A stretch of DNA of 64,000 nucleotides, taken from contig CAMHJX010000016.1 in the NCBI GenBank assembly GCA_946185535.1, positions 1 to 64,000 on the forward strand. Direction: 5' to 3'. Positions 53,208 to 61,225 of the stretch are shown piece after piece. Positions within the stretch are counted from its first letter, which is position 1. Each line of letters starts with the position of its first letter. Both the position numbers and the translations under genes were made by a program. A model generated the notes under the pieces. The model saw nothing but the letters and a program-made list of their open reading frames with translations, was not told where the DNA came from and did not search any database. Origin of the DNA: an uncultured Bacteroidales bacterium (GTDB lineage Bacteria; Bacteroidota; Bacteroidia; Bacteroidales; F082).

Positions 53208-55349
53208 CTATTCCTTCACCGCCACTCTTGCCGTATGGCTTCGGCCTTCGGTATCTGCAATCCGCAGCAAATAAACGCCTTGCGGCAAGTCCGTAACGGG
53301 AATTTCATTCGTGCCTTTAATGGTCTTCACCAACTGCCCAAGGGCATTGTAAACCTGAACTTCGGTGGGTTCTATGCCTTTGATTAAGACGTTTTCCTTG
53401 GCGGGATTGGGATAGACAGAAACCTGTTCTGCGGCTGTTTCCTCCACATCATCCCAACACTCACCGCCCGTCCATACGAGGTTGTCATCCTCGAAATAGC
53501 ATTGCAAATAAGAAAAGAAACTACCTGTCAGACCAGGATCAAAGCGATGAGCCACGCCCGCCAGGCTGCCAACGCCCTCAATCCACGTTTCATTTTCGTC
53601 CATTCCCCAGCCATTATTGAAAACAAACTTTTTGCGTAATGTGCCATCCTCCATCTCCACCTCCTCAATGGCAACCACTTGTATAAAACAAGGCTCATCG
53701 TAACCCACATCGAAACTATCACCGACTTGCAGGTTGAAATCGTAGTACAGCTTTTCTTCATTAAAATGCAGAAGTCCAGAGTCCCACCATCTGACATATA
53801 CTTTTTTGTCCTCTTCCCGAAAGGCACCCTCCAAGCCCGTAGAATAATGGTCACCGCCTTCCAACGTATAGTTCATCTTCCTGTACATCACACCGTCCAG
53901 CTCAATGTCGCCACCCAACCAACATATCAGATAATCGGATTCACCCCAAATGAAATCTCGTCTTGTATCCCACTGCTTCTCGCCTGTTTTTGGAATCAAA
54001 GGATAATACATTGTAATATCTTCAAAGAGTTGCGTCGTCCACACATATTCAGGCTGGACACCACTCCGTCCGGTAACGGCCACTCTTCCGTCGTCGAACA
54101 CGTAGACCGAGGAAATGGCATCGTCGCGGTCGTCCCTGTCGTGGCGATAACAGCCCGTCATTTCGCCCGTTGCGGCATCCAATTTGAGCACGATGTAATC
54201 ATAACCGTGTCCCGCCCCCAATCTTTGGCTCTGGCCACCCACATAGACATGCCCGTTTCTGACGAAAAGCGCATTACCGATGTCGGCGTTGTTGCCGCCA
54301 AACGCATAGCGGTTTTCCCAAAGCAGCTGTCCGTCGGGACTGTATTTCAGCGTGAGAATGTCGTTGTTGGTGTGGTTGGGCATTCCGTAATTCGAACCGA
54401 AGTGCCTGCCCGTTACATAGATGTTGCCTTCCTCATCTTGCACCATCGCCCTGATTTCGTCGCCCGACACATTACTGGGCAAATTGGTGCCATAATCATG
54501 CGCCCACACCAAGTTTCCTTCCGAATCGATTTTGGAAACTTTATAAGCCATTGTTGCCGTGACCAACAGATGATGGTCAAGGGTCGATTGGACGTTCGAG
54601 AATCCCCTTGTATCGCATGCGGTGCCCTCAAAAATCAGGTTGTTGTCGAGATCTAGTTTGGTCAAATGCCTGTTTGCCCCAAACAAAAGCAGCGTTCCGT
54701 CCATGGCGAAAACATCATAAAGGAAAGGATTGGCATCATTGGCATCAAAGTCTCTCTGCCACAACAGATTGCCATCAGCATCGTAGCAATACAACTGCGG
54801 GATGGTAACAGTGACAATGTAGTCATCGCCAGGTGCGGGATAATCGTATTCCCTGTAGGAGGCCAAAACCAAACGGCCATCGGAGGACAAAACCAGATGC
54901 TGGGCCATGAATGACGTGTCGGTCTCATTTTGGATGGTTTCTTCCCAAACCAAGTCGCCATCCGAAGTGAATTTCTGAAGGACAACTCTCGATTTGTAGA
55001 ACTCAAGTCGCTCATTACAAAGGATATAGACATTTTCGGAGCCATCCATCTGGTAGTCAACAATCGCCTTTTCGTAGGATGAATGGGTGCCAATTGACTT
55101 TGTTGAAACAATGGTTCCGTATATGTCATAGGTGACCATCTCCAACTGGGTTTCACCGTTGTTGAGCGTCACTCCCGTCACCTCGACGTAGTCTTTCACG
55201 TCCTCAATGCCGCGGACGACAGGGGTACTGGAAATATAGTTGATATTTCCAACTTGATAGTCTTCTGACCAAAGCAGATCAGATTGTGCCTTCGCCATGC
55301 CCGCCACTGCCATAAAGGCAAGCAAAGTATAAATCTTTAAGTTTTTCAT
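53208..55349 (-). CDS. T9SS cargo protein with beta-propeller-like repeats
   Basis: A 713-residue secreted protein with signal peptide ending MAKAQ (about 22). Residues about 40-430 carry repeated PQQ-like blade ends (GDLVWEE, GNLLWQRDF, GNLVWAHDYG, GQLLWENRYAFGG), suggesting a beta-propeller. A module at about 460-630 (VGDSFDVGYD...KKFVFNNGW...ETWIEGVGSLAG) is shared with the gene at 56686. The last 72 residues are a type A T9SS sorting domain (YPNPAKENVLIKG, YNALGQLVKT, LPQGVYLLRIAD). It overlaps the previous gene by 4 bp in a three-gene operon. Confidence 0.85.
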   Translation of the reverse strand: MKNLKIYTLLAFMAVAGMAKAQSDLLWSEDYQVGNINYISSTPVVRGIEDVKDYVEVTGVTLNNGETQLEMVTYDIYGTIVSTKSIGTHSSYEKAIVDYQMDGSENVYILCNERLEFYKSRVVLQKFTSDGDLVWEETIQNETDTSFMAQHLVLSSDGRLVLASYREYDYPAPGDDYIVTVTIPQLYCYDADGNLLWQRDFDANDANPFLYDVFAMDGTLLLFGANRHLTKLDLDNNLIFEGTACDTRGFSNVQSTLDHHLLVTATMAYKVSKIDSEGNLVWAHDYGTNLPSNVSGDEIRAMVQDEEGNIYVTGRHFGSNYGMPNHTNNDILTLKYSPDGQLLWENRYAFGGNNADIGNALFVRNGHVYVGGQSQRLGAGHGYDYIVLKLDAATGEMTGCYRHDRDDRDDAISSVYVFDDGRVAVTGRSGVQPEYVWTTQLFEDITMYYPLIPKTGEKQWDTRRDFIWGESDYLICWLGGDIELDGVMYRKMNYTLEGGDHYSTGLEGAFREEDKKVYVRWWDSGLLHFNEEKLYYDFNLQVGDSFDVGYDEPCFIQVVAIEEVEMEDGTLRKKFVFNNGWGMDENETWIEGVGSLAGVAHRFDPGLTGSFFSYLQCYFEDDNLVWTGGECWDDVEETAAEQVSVYPNPAKENVLIKGIEPTEVQVYNALGQLVKTIKGTNEIPVTDLPQGVYLLRIADTEGRSHTARVAVKE

Positions 55350-56689
55350 TGTATCGTTATTTTATTTGTGTATACTTTTCCCTCTGCATCCGCGATGCGC
55401 AATAAATAAACCCCTTCCACTAAACCACTCACATCTATATCATTCGTTCCACGCACCGTCTTCACCACCTGCCCAAGCGCATTGTAAATCCGCACTTCGG
55501 CAGCCTCGATGCCTTCAATGACAACCCTGTCTGTTGCTGGATTGGGATAAATGGTGACCACCTGCGAAACGTTTTCTCCTGTGCCCATAAGCGTGAATTG
55601 GCGGCTTTTAAGGACATTTCCTCCGGCACACGAAATGTAGAAAATGGTGTCGGTTCCGTCAATGTCATAAAGCCTGTATGTGGGAAGACCATATCCAGAA
55701 TAAAAAGTCCATGACAAGCCGTCGTCTTCAGTATATGCGACACTTCTGCCGACTCCTGGCATATCTTCCTCCCATAGCATGGATACTCCCCACCCGTTCT
55801 CGGTGAACTTGGCTCTTATGTATTCTTCATAGAATTGGAAATATCCAGAGGTTTCACCACCTACCGTTTCAAAGGAGTCAAAACCGTCATAAGTATCCAG
55901 TAGGCCATAGCAGTTGTACTCGGAGACTTGAAATACGCCAAACAATCTTATGTGATTCTTGTCGTAAAAATGGGCATAACTTATCCCCTCTGTAATGTCC
56001 GTGACATTTTCCTTCAAAACCCATGTCTCACCAAAGTCTTCCGTTTTCGCCACCCCGGCACATCTTTCTTCTGGAAACAGGAAATCATCATTTCCATAAT
56101 CCCATAGCAGATACCCAACATTGTCCTCAAAAAAAATCCCTCTTGTCTCATTGATGGTGAAATCAACGTCCAGTTTTCTCATGGTAGCACCACCATCGGT
56201 GCTTTTGTAGATGCCATCGAATGAGACAGCTACCACCAAATTATCAGTATCATTCAAAAACAATTCAGCACGGACAAATTGCCTGATTAATGTGGTGTAG
56301 CTATCAACCCATGAGAGAATGGGCTCGCCCACTTCATTCCAAGTTTCGCCTCCATCATAGGTCTTTACCAAAAACCACTGATGGACTTCCGTGTAAATGT
56401 CTAATATGGAATCACATACCGCATAGCCATTATTCGCGTCTGCAAAGCATATTTCTGTCATTTGACAACCCGTTCTGCGATACTTCTCCGCCCAGTGCGC
56501 ACCACTGTCGGTTGATTTGAGTATCACCCCGTTCTGTCCACACACAAAAATCGTATTGTCATCGATGCAGCAGACATTGTAAAGGTCTTCAGCAACTCCA
56601 GTTTGGAGATACTTCCATTGTTGTGCCTTTGTCACCCCTCCCGCCATCAGCAGGAGCGCAAGCAGGGTGAAAAGTCTAATGTATTTCAT
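55346..56689 (-). CDS. T9SS cargo protein with Asp-box (YCF48/BNR-like) propeller
   Basis: A 447-residue secreted protein with signal peptide ending VTKAQ (about 23). Asp-box motifs recur (STDSGAHWAEKY, TYDGGETWNEVG, STDGGATMRKLD, TEDFGETWVLKEN, TEDDGLSWTFYSG), the pattern of YCF48/sialidase-like beta-propellers, but no glycosidase catalytic residues are recognisable. The C-terminal 72 residues are a type A T9SS domain (YPNPATDRVVIEG, YNALGQVVKT, LVEGVYLLRIAD). It overlaps both neighbours by 4 bp (ATGA), so the three genes are translationally coupled. Confidence 0.85.
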   Translation of the reverse strand: MKYIRLFTLLALLLMAGGVTKAQQWKYLQTGVAEDLYNVCCIDDNTIFVCGQNGVILKSTDSGAHWAEKYRRTGCQMTEICFADANNGYAVCDSILDIYTEVHQWFLVKTYDGGETWNEVGEPILSWVDSYTTLIRQFVRAELFLNDTDNLVVAVSFDGIYKSTDGGATMRKLDVDFTINETRGIFFEDNVGYLLWDYGNDDFLFPEERCAGVAKTEDFGETWVLKENVTDITEGISYAHFYDKNHIRLFGVFQVSEYNCYGLLDTYDGFDSFETVGGETSGYFQFYEEYIRAKFTENGWGVSMLWEEDMPGVGRSVAYTEDDGLSWTFYSGYGLPTYRLYDIDGTDTIFYISCAGGNVLKSRQFTLMGTGENVSQVVTIYPNPATDRVVIEGIEAAEVRIYNALGQVVKTVRGTNDIDVSGLVEGVYLLRIADAEGKVYTNKITIQ

Positions 56690-57570
56690 CGTACCGTGAT
56701 TTTGTTCGTGTAAATATTTTCATCGGCATCCGCAATTCGCAGCAAATAAACCCCTTGCAGCAAATCTGTAACGGGGATGTCATTCGCATCGTGTACGGTC
56801 TTCACCAACTGGCCAAAGGAATTGTAAACCTGCACTTCGGCTGCTTCAACTCCCTCAATATGGACCACCTCGGAAGTTGGATTTGGGTAAAGAGAAATCG
56901 GTGAAATGTCCATTTCTTCCACGGCATCAATCATGCAGGTGCCGTAATACTCGTTTTGCCAAAGCAACTCGCCGTTTTGGTGGAAACACAGGGCACGGTA
57001 GTAGCCTCCACTGACATAATACCATCCGCTGAAGAGCAAGCCCATGTCGCTGCCAATGCCTTCTGTCCAAGTCTCGATGGCAACAGGCTCTCCCGTAAAG
57101 TCATATTCCAATCCGAACCAGAACTTTCTCCTGTCCTTGCCTCCAATTTGCTCTATGCTAATGGAATCAACGACAAAAAAATCAAATTCATGGAAATCGC
57201 CAAATCGCAAGGTGTCGCCGACTTGGGCAGTGAAATCATAAATCAAAATATCGGTCGCCGATTTTCTTTTCCAGACTTTGCCGTCTTCTTCCCTCAACAG
57301 GGTGGCTAATCGCGGCGTGCCTTCACCATTTCTGGTCTCCAACACTTTTGTGTATCGAACGCCATCAACGAGCGTGTCGTCCGAAAGCCAATGGACCAAA
57401 GTGCTGTAATGATGGTTTGGCGGAAAGCCAGGGTTTACGATGACATCAAGGGTGTACCATTCGTTGCCTTCCTGAATAATCGGTTCATAGTCTTGCGCCT
57501 TCGCCATGCCCTCCATTGCCAGCAACAGGAGGAGAAGGACTTTTGCCATTGTGTTGGTCGCTTTGTTCAT
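56686..57570 (-). CDS. T9SS cargo protein, first gene of three-gene operon
   Basis: I start at MNKATNTMAKVLLLLLLAMEGMAKAQ (57570), giving 294 residues. MAKVLL seven codons later is an alternative start. After the signal peptide there is one module of about 190 residues (EGNEWYTLDV..., VGDTLRFGDFHEFDFFVVDSISIEQ, KFWFGLEYDFTGEPVAIETWTEGIGSDMG) homologous to a module of the 53208-55349 protein. A type A T9SS domain closes it (YPNPTSEVVHIEG, YNSFGQLVKTV, LLQGVYLLRIAD). Function unknown. Two TACAGATTTTT boxes precede its promoter. Confidence 0.82.
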   Translation of the reverse strand: MNKATNTMAKVLLLLLLAMEGMAKAQDYEPIIQEGNEWYTLDVIVNPGFPPNHHYSTLVHWLSDDTLVDGVRYTKVLETRNGEGTPRLATLLREEDGKVWKRKSATDILIYDFTAQVGDTLRFGDFHEFDFFVVDSISIEQIGGKDRRKFWFGLEYDFTGEPVAIETWTEGIGSDMGLLFSGWYYVSGGYYRALCFHQNGELLWQNEYYGTCMIDAVEEMDISPISLYPNPTSEVVHIEGVEAAEVQVYNSFGQLVKTVHDANDIPVTDLLQGVYLLRIADADENIYTNKITVR

Positions 57571-57597
57571 TGTCTGTTGTTTTAATATTGTCGTAGG

Positions 57598-57605
57598 CAA
57601 AACTA
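57598..57605 (-). promoter_or_regulatory. -7 element of the T9SS cargo operon
   Basis: TAGTTTTG on the minus strand, 27 bp upstream of the start codon. No TTTG lies at 19-21 nt. Confidence 0.6.
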
Positions 57606-57644
57606 TAACAAAAAAGCATCAAATAAGCAACATACAAGCCAAAC

Positions 57645-57720
57645 TACAGATTTTTCTTGGTTTGAAACAATGCAAAATATTGAAATTCAATAAACTATAA
57701 AAACCGAAGTACAGATTTTT
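57645..57720 (-). promoter_or_regulatory. Paired TACAGATTTTT boxes upstream of the T9SS cargo operon
   Basis: Exact copies start at 57645 and 57710 (65 bp apart, same orientation), 39 and 104 nt upstream of the -7 element at 57598-57605. The distal copy ends 2 bp from the stop codon of the upstream regulator gene. Confidence 0.6.
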
Positions 57721-57722
57721 GT

Positions 57723-59231
57723 TTAGCCCAACAGGTCGAAAACGGGGCTTTTACCCACCTTTTTGTTGAGGTCGGAGCGGTATTTCATCACCGTGTTTTG
57801 GCTTAGTTCCAAAATCTCGGCTTCTTCCTTGATGCGGAATTTGAGAAAGTTGAGTACAAGCAAATCGCGCTCTTGTTCGCTCAAGTCGGGGTAGGTGGAT
57901 TTCAGTTTTTCATAAACATCGGGGTATGCCTTGTTGAAGGCTTCCAAGATACCCTCGCGTGAAGGGTCGGCTTTGTCGTAAAGGGTCTTCACTTCCTTCA
58001 GCAAATCCTCAAAAGTCTTTTCCTTCAATGCAGCTTGTGCCTCGGTCAATTGTTGGCTGAAGGCTTCGCGCTGCTGGTCGAAAGCCTCTTGTTGCTGTTG
58101 GTGCTCTTCGCGGAGGTCGGCTTCGGTTCGTTTGTGGCGCTTGTGGGTGGCCCAAAGCACCAGTCCAAGCGCCAAAATCACCAGCAATATGATGGCTCCT
58201 ATCAAAAGGTTCTGTCGCTGTGTTTGTCGCTTTTGCAACAAGGTATCGGCTTCCTGTTTTTCCTGAATGTAGTTGTTGAATAATTCGGTAAGTTCTGATG
58301 TTACAGGCGCGAAGGCTTCTTTTGCGTGAGGATATTGCGCCAAAAGACGCGCATATTCGTTCATCTTTTCGGTCTCGCCCAAAGCTTCATAAACCTCGTG
58401 CAAATACTCTATCGTTTGGGCTTTTGCTGTCATGTCCGAAAGACCCAATTGTTCAAACTTCTCATGAGCCCGATTCAGATACACCAGCGCCGAATCATAC
58501 TGTTTCTCCTCTTTATAAATCCAACCGATGGTCAATTCAACATCCTGGTTGTCAACTTCACTACAATGCGGAAGCAGGGCTTTCAGGTCGTGGATAACGG
58601 GTTCTGCATCGTGATGAAGCTTGTAGTCGATGATACCTTTCCTTGAGACCGACATCCTGAAATTGAGTTCGGAAGAATCGTTTTCGAAGCATCTTATTGC
58701 GCTGTCGTAGTAATAGCAAGCGCTGTCAAAACTATCACAAATGTCGAATCCATAGGCAATCAAAAACAAAGTGCTCCCAAATGATTTGCGCGAGTTCGAG
58801 TATTTCTTATTGATGGCCAAGGCTTGACGATAGAAATAAGAGGTTGCTTCCGGCAACAAGGAAATCGAATATTGGGTCCCCTGGCCCTTATAAGTTCTCT
58901 GAAGGAGATTGATTATACTCCTGTCAGGTTTTGTAAGCTGCTCTATTTCAGGAAGATTATCAACAGAAAAGCGTTCTTCCAATAGTCCCAACACTTGGTA
59001 GAATTCTTTGCAACAGACCACAGTGCTATCCATCTCCCAATAATGAATGGCATTTTGATAGAGGGTATTGGCAATGTTATATATGGAATCGGCACGAAGG
59101 CTGTCGATGGCAGTCTCTATGGTGGATGGGTTATTTTGTGAAGTCGTGACGCTCCTCGGCTCTTTAGGATTGCATCTTATCAGCATTGCCATCCCGAACA
59201 TCAAAAACAGTAGGTAAAACAATCGTTTCAT
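57723..59231 (-). CDS. Membrane-spanning TPR regulator with C-terminal HTH
   Basis: A 502-residue protein. The N-terminus MKRLFYLLFLMFGMAMLIRCN looks like a lipoprotein signal (Cys about 20). Residues about 30-330 contain degenerate TPR helices. One membrane segment follows (LLIGAIILLVILALGLVLWA, about 342-362), then a Gln/Glu-rich coiled coil (about 365-415) and a C-terminal LuxR-like helix-turn-helix (YPDLSEQERDLLVLNFLKFRIKEEAEILELSQNTVMKYRSDLNKKVG, about 445-495). This is a one-component design with a periplasmic sensor and a cytoplasmic DNA-binding end. It is a paralogue of the next gene. It is preceded by two TACAGATTTTT boxes, suggesting autoregulation. Confidence 0.82.
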   Translation of the reverse strand: MKRLFYLLFLMFGMAMLIRCNPKEPRSVTTSQNNPSTIETAIDSLRADSIYNIANTLYQNAIHYWEMDSTVVCCKEFYQVLGLLEERFSVDNLPEIEQLTKPDRSIINLLQRTYKGQGTQYSISLLPEATSYFYRQALAINKKYSNSRKSFGSTLFLIAYGFDICDSFDSACYYYDSAIRCFENDSSELNFRMSVSRKGIIDYKLHHDAEPVIHDLKALLPHCSEVDNQDVELTIGWIYKEEKQYDSALVYLNRAHEKFEQLGLSDMTAKAQTIEYLHEVYEALGETEKMNEYARLLAQYPHAKEAFAPVTSELTELFNNYIQEKQEADTLLQKRQTQRQNLLIGAIILLVILALGLVLWATHKRHKRTEADLREEHQQQQEAFDQQREAFSQQLTEAQAALKEKTFEDLLKEVKTLYDKADPSREGILEAFNKAYPDVYEKLKSTYPDLSEQERDLLVLNFLKFRIKEEAEILELSQNTVMKYRSDLNKKVGKSPVFDLLG

Positions 59232-59236
59232 AGGCG

Positions 59237-59244
59237 CAAAAATA
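59237..59244 (-). promoter_or_regulatory. -7 element of the first TPR-HTH regulator gene
   Basis: TATTTTTG on the minus strand, only 5 bp upstream of the ATG. The message would be leaderless or nearly so. Confidence 0.6.
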
Positions 59245-59281
59245 ACAAAAAACCACGAAACATTCTACCTCAAAGGCCAAG

Positions 59282-59348
59282 TACAGATTTTTGCTTCTTA
59301 CTCACGCTGATAATCAATGCGTTGCAAGAAAAAAAAGTACAGATTTTT
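59282..59348 (-). promoter_or_regulatory. Paired TACAGATTTTT boxes upstream of the first TPR-HTH regulator gene
   Basis: Exact copies start at 59282 and 59338 (56 bp apart), 37 and 93 nt upstream of the -7 element at 59237-59244. The distal copy lies next to the stop codon of the second regulator gene. Confidence 0.6.
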
Positions 59349-59349
59349 C

Positions 59350-61017
59350 TCAGTCGGTCAGAATGGAAAACGAATCAAAACCAACTTTTTTGTTGAGCTT
59401 GGAGCGGTATTTTGCCACCGTATTTTCGCTCAAGCCAAGCAGGTCGGCCTCTTCTTTGATGCGGAAGCCGAGGAACGATAGAACTACGAGATTGCGTTCC
59501 GTTTTGTTGAGGTCGGGATAGGCCGATTTCATCTTCTCAACACCTTGGGGATAGGTTGCCTCGAAAGCCTCCACGATGCGCTGCATGCGGTCTTTCTGCC
59601 CCGATTGGTAAATCGCAATCACTTGCTGTTGCAGCATGTCGCGCTGCTGTGTGGTGAGTTGCTCCAACTCCGCTTGCAGTTGGCGTTGCGCCTCGCGGAG
59701 ACGATGGGTTTCGTTCTCTTTGTTGCGCCTATAAAAATAGACAAAGACAACCAACAGTAGCAAGCCGACCAACAGCAAGGCCAATAGCCAATAAAGCCTT
59801 CTGTTTTTCTGTTGATGCAACGTTTCCTGTTGTTGGAGTTCCTCTTGCTTTTCGAATTCCTCCTGCACTTTCACCATGTCTTTCATGTGCTTTTCGGGAT
59901 GCTCCATGGCTTGCATCATATCGGCATAGGCAACAGCCTTTTTCTCGTCGCCCAATGCCTTGCATGCCTCATAAAGATGAACATACAACATGTAGTTTTC
60001 AAAAAACCTGTCATTGGCTTTGGCCACTTCAATGGCTTGTTCACCATAGAAAATGCAGGAATCGTACTGCTGCTGAATGTAATAGGTATCAGAGAGTTCC
60101 TCGAGCAACAACTGCTTGACATAACCATAGCCATAATCCGACGTGTCGGTCAAACACGCAAAGCCCTCGTTGATTTCTTCAATGGCCTTGTCAAGAAAAC
60201 CTTGGCGTTCCTCTTCCGATGCATAGTAATTCCCGCTTACCCGATAATTGTAATAACTGGCAATGCTACGATGCGTTTGAGCAATATCATCGGCATAGCC
60301 TAAGGCCTCGGCTTCGAGCAGTGCTTTCTGAAAATAGACCAAACAGCTATCGAATTCCTGAGTGAGAAGATAAGAGAAAGCCAAAGAGGTCGCAGAACTC
60401 TCGCGGTTATAATGGTCACCCATTTTGGCGAAATAGGTATCAGCGAGCCTCAATGGAGTGATGGCCTCAGCAAAGTAAACCGATGAGGTATAAGTCATGC
60501 CGAGTTCAAGATAGATGAAATACTTGAGATTGTCGATCACCGTCTGCTCATCGGTGGGTTTCGGCGAAAACTCCACCAAACGCTTGTCCACATGACGGCA
60601 TGCTTCGATGCTCTTCTGGGCTTGCAACATGGATTCGAGTGCGATCTGTTTCGGCTGCTGCATATTGGCCGACTTGTTTGCCATGAGCCAATAGGTCCAA
60701 GCCTCATGATACTTGTCGTCGCTTCCAATAAACTGGTTACAAGCCACTTGAGACAACGAATCGAGCTCTGCACCAAACCTTTTTTTGTTATTGATAAGCA
60801 AAGCACGCAACAAGGAATAATGTGCTTGTTCCTGATTTGAAAGGACACTGACATTCAACGTGTCGAGAATTTGCATGGCATCATCGGGCTTTTGCTGCAA
60901 GAAGCACTCCACGCGATAAAGCATGTCCTCCTCGGGTGGTGGCGGCGTTTCGTGCTTGGAGCAGGCGGCCACCAACACGACAAAAAGCAAAAGTCCTATG
61001 GGAAACAAGCGTTTCAT
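59350..61017 (-). CDS. Membrane-spanning TPR regulator with C-terminal HTH, paralogue
   Basis: A 555-residue paralogue of the downstream gene. It has a clear lipobox (VVLVAACSKHE, Cys about 19), a TPR-like region (about 40-380), one membrane segment (LYWLLALLLVGLLLLVVFVYFY, about 405-428), a coiled coil and a C-terminal HTH (YPDLNKTERNLVVLSFLGFRIKEEADLLGLSENTVAKYRSKLNKKVG). The lipobox raises the possibility that the N-terminus is lipid-anchored while the C-terminus reaches the cytoplasm. Unlike its paralogue it has no TACAGATTTTT box upstream. Ligand and targets are unknown. Confidence 0.82.
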   Translation of the reverse strand: MKRLFPIGLLLFVVLVAACSKHETPPPPEEDMLYRVECFLQQKPDDAMQILDTLNVSVLSNQEQAHYSLLRALLINNKKRFGAELDSLSQVACNQFIGSDDKYHEAWTYWLMANKSANMQQPKQIALESMLQAQKSIEACRHVDKRLVEFSPKPTDEQTVIDNLKYFIYLELGMTYTSSVYFAEAITPLRLADTYFAKMGDHYNRESSATSLAFSYLLTQEFDSCLVYFQKALLEAEALGYADDIAQTHRSIASYYNYRVSGNYYASEEERQGFLDKAIEEINEGFACLTDTSDYGYGYVKQLLLEELSDTYYIQQQYDSCIFYGEQAIEVAKANDRFFENYMLYVHLYEACKALGDEKKAVAYADMMQAMEHPEKHMKDMVKVQEEFEKQEELQQQETLHQQKNRRLYWLLALLLVGLLLLVVFVYFYRRNKENETHRLREAQRQLQAELEQLTTQQRDMLQQQVIAIYQSGQKDRMQRIVEAFEATYPQGVEKMKSAYPDLNKTERNLVVLSFLGFRIKEEADLLGLSENTVAKYRSKLNKKVGFDSFSILTD

Positions 61018-61022
61018 GGCCG

Positions 61023-61030
61023 CAAAGGTA
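61023..61030 (-). promoter_or_regulatory. -7 element of the second TPR-HTH regulator gene
   Basis: TACCTTTG on the minus strand, again only 5 bp upstream of the ATG, so probably leaderless. Confidence 0.6.
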
Positions 61031-61094
61031 GCATTTTTTTGGCGATGCCAACAAAAAAGGCCAGCCGATGCGTCGAAAGGCCGAACACCATAAT

Positions 61095-61225
61095 GAGATT
61101 CCCCTGCGGGGAATGGAGTGAAAGGTCAAATTAATAAGCAGCGGCTTTTAGTGTTCACTTTGAATAGACCTTATTAGCCGCCGCCTGTTTACTTAATGCA
61201 GTACTCCATTCCCGAAGGGAATCTC
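61095..61225. repeat. Composite inverted repeat of two small hairpins
   Basis: The outer arms 61095-61119 and 61203-61225 are inverted copies (GAGATTCCCC...GGAATGGAGT). Each contains its own small hairpin (ATTCCCC/GGGGAAT and ATTCCC/GGGAAT). The 83-bp interior has no gene. The organisation recalls REP/BIME units or a small non-autonomous element, and its right arm reaches the stop codon of the next gene. Confidence 0.7.
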
